Below, in pieces: positions 1 to 12,103 of a stretch of 64,000 nucleotides of DNA. Location: NCBI RefSeq assembly GCF_001949145.1, contig NW_019091355.1:2279443-2343442 (forward strand), given 5' to 3'. The notes under the pieces are model-generated. The model was not told where the DNA came from. It saw only the letters and a list, made by a program, of their open reading frames with translations, and did no database searches. Within the stretch, counting starts at the first letter, position 1. Each line of letters begins with the position of its first letter. The position numbers were made by a program, and so were the translations under genes. This DNA is from Acanthaster planci (taxonomy: Eukaryota; Echinodermata; Asteroidea; Valvatida; Acanthasteridae).

Positions 1-2
1 CT

Positions 3-67
3 GGCAAAAGGGCATAAGCGCACTTATGCCCTTTTGCCGGGCACACAACGATTTATTTTCGTTGTGT
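3..67. repeat. Two adjacent hairpins at the window edge
   Basis: Positions 3-18 (GGCAAAAGGGCATAAG) are perfectly complementary to 23-38, with a four-base loop CGCA. A second stem follows at once: 43-51 (ACACAACGA) pairs with 59-67 across a short AT loop. Two hairpins this close suggest the terminus of a mobile element whose body lies outside the window. No coding sequence is associated with them. Confidence 0.8.
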
Positions 68-70
68 TCG

Positions 71-1316
71 TAAGATATTTTTGTATATTTATAATATTCC
101 TTGTTTCTCCAACTGTAAAATGGAATTTACATTATGGGACTCGGCGACAGGGGTCAATTCCTAGGTAGGCAATTGACTTCTGGTTGGAGATAAAGTCACT
201 GATATTATTTGGTTGATTGAAGCCCTCTCACAGTGACAGCACCATGTTCACCCTTCAGAACCTTTTAGCCAAAGACCAGACTAGAAAGACCAGACTAGCT
301 GAGTTAAGCTGCTTGTTCAGTGAGTTCTAAAGTAAGGAGGCAAAGAAACACAGAGAGGGTTTGGAGGGTTGTGGACTAGAGGGGCTGAGAAAATATGAGG
401 ACATTGTGTAGGTTGGATTGTATGGGCATTTCTGTGATTAATGAATGTAGCTACACCATTTTAGGTGGACTTACATTGTAATGGTACTCTCCAGAGACAG
501 TTTAGGATTAACGTTGGAACAGATGTTTTCGAGTAGCTTCCCTGAGTTGACCCAAGTTTGCCCTTTGAGTTGTTAAAGTAGCTCTAAGTATAGCTTGCAA
601 ACACGGCTCTCTGAAATTGTTCCTGCTTCGAAGAAAGTAAAATTGCTGATTTTGTTTTAGAATGAGTGCCATTACATTTGGACCGTCAGCTCAGTTAACA
701 AAACAACTTTTGGTTAATGCCTTGAAAGTTTGTACATACACTGTACTTTGTGCAGTTTCACCTTAAATGGCCTTTTAAATTTTTACATCAAGTAGAGTCA
801 AAGTACCTGTATATCTAAATGGATTATCTAATGGATAAAGAAACTTCTATTTTGAATGGTATATTCAACTTCAACTGCCTTGAAAAGGAAACTGGATATT
901 TTTTGTGGACTCTCTTTTACATGTCTTGAAATTTTTGCCATCGTCAGCGAGCTTGATTTATACGATGACATTGGATTGTAACATACTTACACAAATGAAT
1001 CAATTTGAATCTAGAAATGCTCGAATTAAATTTATGAATTTATTCAAGCTTTGCTACTTGCTGTATATAAGGGCTATTTATTGAGGTACAAATTATACCT
1101 GTTACTGCTGGAATTGATAAACTAACCAAGTACTAATAAATTTATGCATGATTCTGAGTCTATTATGTACAGCAAGGCTCGGTAGCTCTATAAAAATATC
1201 TACAAATTTTAGTTAAACAAATCCCTTGGTTTGAAAGCCAGAATCAGTATCGTTTTATAAATTTCAAACTTTTGCTAAAATCCTTCCGCGGTGGTTTGGT
1301 TCCTTGAGAGGAAAAG
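71..1316. other. Non-coding stretch, nothing recognised
   Basis: AT-rich sequence without a plausible exon, RNA gene or clear repeat. It would contain the 3' flank of the weak minus-strand ORF that ends at 1317, if that ORF is real. Confidence 0.5.
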
Positions 1317-1516
1317 TTATGAATCATTTTCAGGAAGGAGTCGTTCTGAAGGTGGTGACTTGCGTTTATCTTCTGTAATTTTTCTGGTAGTTACAGGGGA
1401 GTCTTTATCTGCTGTAGCTTGAGCAGAAGTTTTTCTCCGTTTTTCCAGCTGACAGTTTTCCATCTGAATAATATACTCTCGACATTTTTCATCGATAAGC
1501 ATTAATGTTTGCTGTT
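1317..1516 (-). CDS. Coding-like orphan ORF, possible 3' exon of an unknown gene
   Basis: On the minus strand an acceptor-like AAACAG is followed directly by an open frame that starts QTLMLIDEKC and ends in TAA at 1317. The product is charged, rich in Lys/Glu/Arg with Ser/Thr/Pro near the end, a composition typical of a coiled-coil tail and unlike translated AT-rich intergenic DNA. It could be the last exon of a minus-strand gene lying between 1.5 and 4.6 kb, or start at its internal Met as a 61-aa ORF. No family is recognised and no partner exon is proven. Confidence 0.3.
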
Positions 1517-4338
1517 TCTACTCTCACGCTCATCTACCTGATCAAGTGAATAAAACTGTACAAATTTGACATGTGCTCCTTGCTTGGCTGCTTATTTTTG
1601 TGTCAATCTGCATAAATTTGCATAGAGTTCACAAGGTAACTTCCAAAAAGAATTGAAGGCTCGGCTATTCCCCATGGCAGTATTGGTGAGTATGGTGTCA
1701 ACAAAGGAGTTGAATCAAACTAGAAGTGTCTATCAACTGAAACAATTAGCGCCAGAAAGTTTTGTATCACTTCTGTGAGTTTTTCACTCATTCTCACTTT
1801 CACACTTTGCAACTGAGAAAAGATACCGCGTTTTGTCAAATAGAGCTGCCCCCGCATTGTAGTGAATGGTTAAAATACCTGTTTGTATTCTGTTGTACAT
1901 TTTCCTGCCGCAATTATGGTTTGTTGATCGCAACTTCGTGTTTTTTTCCTATTTGAAAAATAGGCATATTATTCATTAACATGGCTTTGTATAAGTTTTA
2001 ATATCTAGTATTTTGACTTGGGTTTTTCTTTTAAATAGAACATTTGCAAAATCCCCAACAATTTAGTTTATTATTTTTGTAGCACAGCACGGGGATTTCA
2101 TAACTTGCAATTTACATGTATTACTGTTCCAAAAAAAGCATGCCATCCTCATGACAATGTTGAATAGCCTTTTTCTCACAATATTGATCATCGATAAGGG
2201 CATGCTTCATTGGTGTATTAACCCTGAGCAAACAGGTGGATTCACCGCTCCTTATTGCCTGTGTAATGCATCAAGGGGCCATCTCGTCATTAATAATTGG
2301 ATGACTCCAAAGTCCACTCCCGGCTTCGCTTGGCAGAGTCAATCTTGGCAATTGACACTTGCCATGGGAACTGATCGGTGCAGCTTTTAGGGGTGTGAGA
2401 ATTCAGCTTTTCAACTGATTTGAGCTTTATTGTTCACATTTTTTACCCTAAATTTCAGCTTTTTTTGTCCACCTGTTGCAGGCAAGACTATCAGAAATGT
2501 TGAAATTTCAGGTTTTTGCTGGCTGTTTTCAGCTTTTTTTGTATGTGGCTACTCACACCCCTGCATTTTGTTCAGATGTTCTCCAGCCACTTTTAGACAC
2601 AACCATGACTTTTTTGTAGTGGCAAAGTATTCACTAATACAACATAATGTAAAATATAAACTTGGCATCACAAAACGTTGGACTGTCACTTAAAATACAT
2701 GATCTACATAGCCTGTTTCAGGAAGTTACGGCTATGGCTACATTTAGATGTAAAACGTGCATGCATGGAACACATTAGCCTAAATAGCGTCTACACCCAT
2801 ATCCCTTGGACACTTAAGTTTGTGTTTAAGCCAAAAGTTGAGGCACAATCATACATGTATGCACATGCATCTGTGCAAATGTATTCTCTAAATTCACGGG
2901 TGGAAACTCACTCCTTTTGATTGAAGCTAGGGACAAGACAAATGCAAGTGAAATTCAACCAAGTGAACAGAAATTGAGATATCTCATTCCCACTGGAAGA
3001 GTGTTTTTTCTGTACTATTTCAATCAACATTCAGAGTGGTTTTTCACTCTGAAATGGTCAGTCTGTATTTTCACTCTTTCGGATTTAGAGCGTGCAAACC
3101 TTTGAACGGCAACCCCTCCCCCTTGTCAAATGATTTGTAATCCCACCCCTCCCTCAAGCCCTGGGTTTTATTTTTTTATTTTCCCACGGCTAGGGAACTT
3201 ATCATGCAAGCTACGTATGTGTTAGTTTTGCACTTCTTTTCATACCGGACATCTGGGGTTGGTTATTAAAATGGCATTAGGTCTCCACAATTCGAGGCTT
3301 TATTTTCATGTGGGGAATTCGAAACTCAACACAAATTAAAAATATAAACTTCATATTTTGTTCTCAATTTTTTCATGCTGTTTAGAAATAAATCTTTAAT
3401 TAGCATTTAAATCCAGTTGACAAAATATACAAATAGTACAGAATGAAGTTACATGCTTGATAATTGCACATGTATAGAAATACAAGCTCATATCAAAAAT
3501 AAGTCTAATGTGCAGTTCAAAGGATTTATGCAATAATTTTGTGAAAAAGGCCAAAATTGTCTTCGTAATATATCACATGCCCCGTTTGACACTCACACGA
3601 AGGGGTCTGCACATGCTCTGTTTGACACGCACCAAAGGCGTCTTGCTTTCCACCATATTTTATACTTTTCTTAAATTTTGAAAACAAAGTTATTCAAAGA
3701 CCTCATTCCATATCATAAGCACAGCACACTGCAGTTGCAACAGGTATCAAAATATTGCAGAAGAAAAAAAAAGTTAAGTTAAAATTTGCAACCGTAGAAA
3801 ATCAGAATTTCAATAACCAATCAAATGCCACCGATCACTGCATAGCACACCATGCATTTACAACATCGTTGTCGAACTTCTGCTTATAAAAGGAACTGCA
3901 CATTCAATTTTTTTCACACCATCTGCAAAGGCTACATGCAATTACATTGTAAATTCAACTTTCATTGAGTATATAAGTTTATAAAGAAATATCTGAAATC
4001 TCTGCATAGTTCATTGCATTACATGTGTAAAACTAAAAGTGAATGTGGTTACTCAAATGATTTATGCAAAGTTTATGCATGCATTAATGTGCCAAAGTAC
4101 TGCATAGAAACTTCAAATATGTACACTTATTTTACCAATACTGAAAAATTAAGGTATGGATGGATTCTGTATTAACATTCTACAGACCAAACCTACATAT
4201 TAACACAAAAATAAAACACATTTTAGTGACAACTTATCAGAAAAATGTTTGCACCTATGTCGTCTAAACTTTGCTTCAGTATTTACTCGTTGAGGAAAGC
4301 TCACATAACAAAAACCGCCACGTTTCCTGTTCAGTCTT
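1517..4338. other. Non-coding stretch between weak ORFs
   Basis: Mostly AT-rich. Several plus-strand open frames between 2151 and 3105 have compositions typical of translated non-coding DNA (runs of Phe, Cys, His) and no splice context. Nothing else is supported. Confidence 0.4.
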
Positions 4339-4609
4339 TCACATGAAGCCTCTCTTCCAAATGCAGACAGCTGTGTGTATGTACTCAATGACCTTGTTTT
4401 CTCTGCAATTCAGTTTCAATTGAATCTGGATAATATCTTCCCTCACAGTTCTGAATGTTCTGTAGTCACTGAACTCATGTCTTAAGTGGCGAAGCAATAC
4501 ACTTTGGTCAGTGTTATAACGACGTGGGTGGGTATTGTCAAGTAAATCAGTCCAAATCACGAGCTCTGATGTTTCTTTCTTACTATTCACTCCCGTTTGT
4601 TGCTAGGTC
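4339..4609 (-). CDS. Coding-like orphan ORF downstream of the SPMIP2-like gene
   Basis: An acceptor-like CCTAG on the minus strand is followed by an open frame that reads QQTGVNSKKETSELVIWTD and continues about 70 residues to a TGA at 4339. The composition is protein-like (balanced, Arg/Glu/Leu/Ile with aromatic residues). It lies 126 bp past the stop of the 304-aa gene and would be read in phase 0, whereas that gene's exon 4 ends in phase 2, so it cannot be its alternative last exon by direct splicing. It could be an exon of another gene, or 3'UTR that happens to be open. Not recognised. Confidence 0.28.
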
Positions 4610-4734
4610 AATGAGAGCTCTTCAAAATTAAAGACTTTACTGTTAGTTTGCTTCCGGCCTTTAAATTTATACTTTACAAAATACACACTGACTAAAATCA
4701 AATTAAGGGTTTCCTTTCACAGCCTTGAGGTTCA

Positions 4735-7515
4735 TCAGTAATCTGGATTACTGGGTGAAGATCTAGAAGAAAGGAAATTGGTGTACAAAAATAACTACAA
4801 TGAAAAGTCTTCGCAGCAGTGAAAAGCAGAAAAATGCAAACTGTGAGTGTTTCATAGACAAAACCTATGTCATTTTAAAGCACAAACATTTCTTGTTGGG
4901 GTTATAGAGTGCTCTACGCTTTTCTGTGCTCTGCCACTGGTAAATTAAGTGTAAAAACTGCGTACTCTACATTCTATGAATGTTCACTTGACACTTAAGG
5001 TTGAAGGAGGGAGTTGTACATTAAATGCAGGGTGTTCTGAATATTATATTTAAAAAAACTGGAGTTGTTGGCAGTATTTAGTCAGGTTACTCACCTGTGA
5101 GAAGCATTGCTGTAGTCAGTGACTTGTGTGGCAGAGGGTGCTACCCCAAACCTCTTCCGACTGGAGCGAGAGTTTGTAGAGACACCACTCCCTCTCCTGC
5201 TAGATGCATGCTGGGATTGTGATCCCGTCTGCCTGTCGGAGGACGAGTAACCGCTGCGTAGGCTGTGCATGCTGGACGGGCTCTCGTAACCAGAGTTGCT
5301 CAGACTGTGTGGTTTGCTGTGACTTCTAACAACGGACTGGTCGCTCCCCGAGATGACAGAATGATGGGCGCTCACAGGCCGACTGCTGCCATCGGAGATA
5401 CTGGGAAAACTCCCATGATGCTCGGGCTGGTAGGAAGCCACTGTGTGAGGGCGGCGTACATGATGGTGTTGGTGCGGGACATAGGGGTTGGCAGTGTGGG
5501 TCCGGTAATAGTTGGTATGGGGGAACATTTTTGGGTAATCTGGGTGGTTGGGTGCTGGGTACCTGTTTAGGGCAAGAGGAAAAGGCAACAAAAGAAAATA
5601 AGTACCACAATACTAAAAATTAATTTTTTGTGCAATTTTTGAGCAACCACTGACTTTTGAAGTTGGAAAATGCCAAAAAAAGCAGAAAATAATGAGAAAG
5701 TCCCTGCTCGTGCATTGTTGTTTCTTGGTTTAAAAGTAAAAGGAGATCACCTTTCACACTCTCCATCTACAACTTGTAAATGCTCATGACAACTGCATAT
5801 ATATATTTCTGGATTACTGTTCATTTGAAATTTGTACCAGGAAATGACAATGCTTTGTATCTGCCGTACCTAAATTGCTTCTAAAGTCTACATTACAAAA
5901 ATGCCAAAATGAGGAAGAAACCTCTTCTTCTCAATTTCCTGTTTACTTGCTGCTGGAAGTGGAAAGCAATGACAGTCCACGATACCATGGATCATGTTCA
6001 TTTGTATAATTGTCTTAACAGGACAGACTGTATATCAGCTTAAGGAAGGATATTGCCCGGACTGACAAATAGTGCTCTATTGCTTATAAAGTGAACCTAG
6101 GCAAAAACACCGTTTGGCTAGCGTACCATGGTTCTTGAAATCTGTGGGTGTATTTGTCTTCTTGTGCTCTCCTGAAGTCTCCCATCTGTCAATAGATAGA
6201 ACGTGCGATAAAAAAATACAATGAGTTGTGACTGTGGTGTAGTGTGGGTGGTTAAATACATGTATAGCTCTAAGACTGGCTCAGGTCCAAAACTTGTGTC
6301 CTGAGCAGGCTTCAATTTCTCCCTAGAGTTAAAAAGAAATCAAGTTCCTTCCAAAAAGATTCCACATTTCCAACTGCTTTTCACTGTTTTCCTGACAAGA
6401 TATGCTAAAACCTGATAAACTTCCTAAACATTTGGTCCAAAAATAGTAAGGCCAATATTTAAAAATGTGAGATTTGGGTCTATTATCTGATTAATATGAA
6501 TTACACTGGATCTGACTTTTGAATAAAGTTTGTTACCATATACACATTTTGATGACAATTCTTAAGTTACTACTAGCTTGTTGGCATGGAGAAATCAAAA
6601 TTCTCTAAGATTTTGTTACCGTGATCTGCTTTCCACTGGTAATGTTCTTCCAGTCCACGAAAGGTGGGATGAGCCAACCCACCTCACCCGCCCACTTGCC
6701 CCTTGAGACTGGGTGGGGGGAGCCCGGTGCACCCCTCCAGATGTACCTCAGGTCGCTGGTGCCCTCCCTGGACATAGTGCCAATCCCCACCATGTGGTAA
6801 TCCGTGACCACATGTGCCTTGTAGTCTCGCACACCCCCTGGACCTAATATGGTGAAATTCATAAAAATGTTCACGTTTTACTGAATGGTGATGCTTTAGC
6901 GAAATGAAGTGATTTCCTAATTTAAATATTGAATTCCTGTCTTAAATATCATTAAAATTCAAGCCTATTTTTTCAGCCTTCGCATTTTTCATGTAAATAT
7001 TACAAATGAAGCATTGCTGAACTATACAATTTTGCAAAGTCAATGCAACAAAAGATACAAAGTGATTATATATGATTAATACTGGATTGTCAACAAAATT
7101 GGCATCACAAAAGGAAATTAAATTTTTTACAAAGGAAATATTTGTCTTCCTGTGTTTAAACAAATATATTCTAAAACAGCTCTCTGATTTCTTAAGTATC
7201 TCTGATACAATTGCATTCAAAATGTGCACTTGTCAAAGTGTAATAGGCAAGTATTTCAAATTTAAAAAAAAAATGAACAACTTTGAGCATTTATTTTCAT
7301 TCTCGAGAAGTAATAAAACCGAGGAATTATTGTTATCGTCCAAGTCATAATCAATTACCTTATTTCCTTGTATACTAACCTGTGAAAAGCATCTGCCCTT
7401 TCCCCATGTTGTGAGTGCCTTTCTGAGTCAACCAAGTAGCATCTGATCGCACTGAACTCCCGCCGTGTGATACGGACGAACTACGACGGGAGTCTGTCAC
7501 TGACTCCGCTGGCAT
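4735..7515 (-). CDS. Five-exon gene, 304 aa; tentative sperm microtubule inner protein 2-like (C4orf45/SPMIP2, DUF4562 type)
   Basis: Exons in transcript order are 7515-7380, 6843-6620, 6185-6127, 5562-5095 and 4762-4735. All introns are GT/AG, and the phases (1, 0, 2, 2) join into 915 coding bases ending in TGA. The short N-terminus is Ser-rich. Residues about 40-120 carry the conserved part: MLFTGPGGVRDY, then GTSDLRYIWRGAP, then AGEVGWLIPPF. A motif of this order (FTGPxG-DY, a DL-Y-WR block, a GE-GW block) fits my recollection of the C4orf45/SPMIP2 family, proteins that line sperm axonemal doublet microtubules; I could not check this by search. Residues about 140-295 (exon 4) form a low-complexity tail rich in His, Tyr and Ser, longer than I expect for the family. 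The exon model is well supported; the name is a suggestion. Confidence 0.68.
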
Positions 7516-10500
7516 GACCTTGCTGGACCCGGACAGTTCGCGAAGAGCTTACACTATGATCTCGCCGGTTTGGCTACGAGTTGCCCGACTGTCACTGGCT
7601 TTCGTGGGTTAACGTACAAGTACAGTGAAGAATGTGCACATACACTGAAGAGAAAGCAGTTAAAATCACTCTCTCTTCGATGAAATGTTTATTGTGGAAG
7701 TTTCTCTAAATTGGAACAGTTCGACTCGGTCTCAAGCCGTCTTGCCATCTTTAAAAAATTTGGATATGATTATTTATGACTGCACAGCTCACAGCCGCCT
7801 TACATCTGCGGTATCTCTCCATGGTCTCACGCATTGTATTTCCTTATTTTGAGGACCTAGTGACAGACAAATCGACCAGTCAGCTCTTTTGTTTGCTATT
7901 GTACTTTTCCTCTGGAGCTATCAGGGCTGTAATACAATAAGCCCACGTGAGGTTCGGTACATGCTAAGTTGGCTCAGCGGATTGGCTTGCCTGATGACAC
8001 CGGGACGCCACGGCATACGTTGCTAGGCGATTGACCCGTCAGTCGCACCGTATGGGAGCATTAATCAACGGTGTAATTGAACTGCTCATGCGCAGTAGTT
8101 TTCAATGTCTTTCATAAATAGCTAGAGGGCGCGCTGAATAACATCTGTGAACAGAAAATTGTTCTTACATGTATGAATTTGATGGAAAATTTCGTTGGAG
8201 AGTCTTGTAGGAATGAAAACATACCTCTGTTAGTCTATAATTCATTCTACTAATGATGCCAATTTTACTGATTTCAACAGCATTCCCAGATTACATTATG
8301 TAATAATGTGCCTTTGGCCTAGGTTTAAAAATTTCGCCACACTTTACTTTAATTAAGTGAGCGCGTACAAACTTCTTGTTAATTACGCGTGGGAATGATT
8401 TAACATTACAATCCCAAACGTTCGTCAGTCCACAGGTCTTTGGTTACAAAGATCAGAGAATTTTCCAGTAAAATTAAACGAAGCAACAGAAAGTGAAAGA
8501 TGAAAAGACCCTTCACGTTTATTTGTATCGCGCATCGTCAGTACTTTAAAGATGGACGTCCGAATACTATTTCCTCTATCAAATCTGAATTCCATTTACA
8601 CCTTACGTATAACCAAGGGCTGATTCTCCAGTCCACCAGAGGGAAATACAGAAGTACAGCAAAGTAATATTGTACTTCGTAAGACCAAGGTATAACAGGC
8701 ATGCGATCAATTTTATACTAAATGCACCAGCCACATTAAATTCAAAGCGAGGCTGGCTCTTTATTTCTGAAATTTGAGAGTCGAAATTACAGCAATAAAA
8801 TTTCACAAGTTGTCTAATTTCAAGAATAATTAAGGATTTGTTTTTAGACAACTCTGTTTTCACCGAAAATTAAAAATGAGACTTGGAACGCGTGCAAATC
8901 AGAATGATCTGGCACCGTCCGAACACTTCTTTAGTTTATGACGGAATTTAAAGAACGTATGCGAAAATACCTCGAAATAGCTTCCTTGTGAATAACATCT
9001 GTAAAGAATCTACAAAAAGTGTTACTTGTATAAAGCCGATGAGACCCAATCATTAACCAGTAATTTCTTTATCCGACCTCATCTATTATGACTTGTTTCT
9101 TAACACCCTGTTTCGTAGTTCACAGTACCAGTGTTCTCAGCCTTTAACGTTGATCCAGGTGTATGATTGAACTATTTACAGAATAGCCACTTGTAATAGC
9201 GTTCTACAGCGATAAACACATTCGTTACCAGTCCAAGACGAATACCAATTAAACGCCAATAGCTAGTCCCATTGTTGCAACACACAAGAGATTGCTATTT
9301 CTTAAGTTTGTCTATTAGGTGTGCCTATTTTATAAATATAATTTAAATAACTTTGTTTTTTTACATATAAAACAACCTACACCGAAGCCTTGAGAGCTCG
9401 GCAAAAGCAATGTGAAACTTCCACAGAAAGTGAAAGAGAGCCGACATTAGCTCCTATGTACCTACTACACTTTATCATTATCGTCGCGCGTGAGTTATCA
9501 CATCCACAATAGTGCATCAAATAATTTACAGTAAAAAGTAATATTCTGTGATGATCTTTCAACTGCAGGTAATGTCGATCATTTATATCGACACTACGTA
9601 AAACCCTCTCGATGTTATTTCTGCATGTAGGCCTATAAGCTTGGATTTCAGACACATGCTCCTCTATGTCAAAGCTATTTCTCATCATTAAACCACACTT
9701 GTGACGTCACCCTGTTCAGTAAAGTGTCAATTATTCTTAAGAACGTACAGTTAACTGTAGAAAGTACAGTTTTTAAGAATGTAGAGTGTAGACATTCTTC
9801 AGAAGCGACTTGATACACAAAGAAAAACAATTGTAACATTAAATTACAAGGTCAAACACCGTAAGAAATGCTCTCAACAATAAAGCATATTGTTTTAGAC
9901 GTTCAATATGGTTAATATTCAAATTTTTAGATTTGACAAGGTAACATTTTCTGTTGAGATTAGCGATTTTCAATTAAAGCGAACCGCTCCTTACGTTGCA
10001 CTATATAATGTTTTTATAATGTGTCTCCTTTATTTTTACATACCTTTTGAATTTATTTCCATTTTTACAAATCCATTTTAGTTTATTTCATCTTTTTTTT
10101 TCATTTTATTTAGATATTTACGAATTTTTTTTAATTATTTTTAACCTTTTTCTTTGTGTAGTTATTTTGAAGTTTACATGTAGCCACTTTACTTTCGGTT
10201 AACCCTAACCATGTTGAACCCAACAAGGTTATTCGGGATTTCAATGGTCCCTAGGGTATTACCTCAGTTTTACCCCTTTCCCTGTTTAAAACAACTTTTA
10301 AAAACAACTTCAGCAATCACAATTCATGTAAAATTTTACAAAACAGATTAATCGTTTAGAAACTTACGTATGACGCTTCCCAGATGAAGGAGATGATATG
10401 CCAAACGCATGTATTTTCCAAACGGAAGAATATCCTTTGGTGACTGGGAGATTTCAAAGAGCAAGCGTGTACTTCCAAAGTTGTAAACGTAATCTTCATT

Positions 10501-12103
10501 TGAAGAGAGAGTAAAGTGTAGTTCTCAAATCAATCACTCGGGAAACTTGCTTGTTGGTGGTGTAAATTAAGGCCCCCAGCTCCGTACAGTCATATCGATA
10601 GCCTTTGCTAACTTAAATTTAGCGTATTTCTGCAACTAACATATAGATATAAATCCATATGGACCGTGCCATACACTGATGGTGTCGACTGCATGTCTGT
10701 GTGTAACTTCGTGTAAAGCATGTACTGCGTCTGTGAATGAAAAATAGTTGTGCACCCAGCCGAGGAGTTACTCAACGGCTTAATTAGAACAGGAATGAAG
10801 CTTTTATGTACATGCAAATATCAAAGCCAGCCAACGCTTGACAAATGATGGATTCATCTCAAAGCATCAGTAAAGCCTTTTTGTTCTTTTGTACAATATG
10901 AACAAAAGTGGAGGGAGGGCCGTGGTTTAAGTCGGAGAAACAACTCAAAAGGTGGAGATTCTTTGATTCAAATGGCTTGGATGCTTTGCGTTCTCGCCCA
11001 TTCGAATCAAAGAATCTCCACTTTTTCGTCGTTTCTCCTTAACTTAAACTCAAATAATTTTGGAGAAAAAAACCGAACTGAGTAGTCTGAACTGGACCCG
11101 CCTGGATGGAGGAGAAAAGTATGCAAAACATGCATATTTTTTTTTACGAAATAACCACGAAGTTGACCTATTCTGCTGCTATTTTAGAGGAGGCTACTTC
11201 ACTTTTGAAAATCCATGTTTCTTCTTGTACATTCTGATAACTTATATCATAAAAAACATGGCTTTGGCTTCCAAAGATTAAGTACTATATTTGTTCCGTT
11301 CAAGTAAGGGGCTGTCCACATGTGCGTATAAAACGTCGACTACTTAACCCCCGGGCGGTATTCGTGGCATTATATGGTTCCGATTTCTCTTCTCTTTTAC
11401 GCAAATAATTCTATGTTTCTCTTTGACGTATTAGACTGGTCTCTTGTACTGAGAACATGTAAATGGTAGGGGAAGGTACTGTATATTAACGATTGTTTAT
11501 GTGAATGTGCATGATAATGTACGTGATCATGTAACAGATGCAAAATTAGAGTTCCGTTTATTTTCCGTTGCATTGCCTCGACCCCTGTCGCTGTAGGTAT
11601 ACACAAAGTCACGCCCGCCGTAAGTTTGGGTACTTCATGGACGGCCCCTAATATCTCTTGTGACCGAAATCTTCTCACTCAGTTATCACCTGGATGGTCA
11701 TGAAGTCGGCCGTTCCAACACGTCTACCTGCAGATCAATTATATCATGGTAGAAAAAAATGATACGAGGCTTAAATTTTGCTGCAGGTTTTGTACCCAGA
11801 TAAGTAGACAAGTCGCTTTTTTTTAATTAAGGTATTTTCACCCCCGTCAAGGGTATTTTAAAATTTCCATGCAGGATACCCTGATACAAAATGGTTTTAG
11901 GCTTCATCCCCGGTATCAGATTCGCTCTTGGGCCTCCAATACTCAAAGCTAAAACGAAAATGCTTCCATTTGTCGATTGATAGTACACAGTGCAATGAAC
12001 CTTTTGCAAAATATGAAGCTGAAAACAAATGTCCAAAGTCAGAAGGATTATAGATAGACACTGCTTTCGAATGTGCAAGATCTGTGAGAAAGCACGACAT
12101 TAA
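7516..12103. other. Intergenic region between two minus-strand genes
   Basis: Holds the 5' flank of the SPMIP2-like gene and the 3' flank of the apple-domain gene. About 10000-10160 is strongly T-rich. The only clear structure is the fold-back at 10927-11048. Minus-strand ORFs at 8603-8863, 9377-9688 and 11397-11678 have no splice context or recognisable domain. Confidence 0.5.
10927..11048. repeat. Fold-back element with ~50-bp arms
   Basis: The left arm 10927-10975 (ending in GGTGGAGATTCTTTGATTC plus a few bases) is the reverse complement, with a few mismatches, of 10999-11048. The spacer is about 23 bases. No coding capacity. This is the signature of a MITE or palindromic fold-back; no target-site duplication is obvious. 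Confidence 0.8.

Noticed and set aside
5265-5570. Plus-strand ORF opposite exon 4 of the SPMIP2-like gene
   Set aside because: Shadow of the real minus-strand exon; no splice context or domain.
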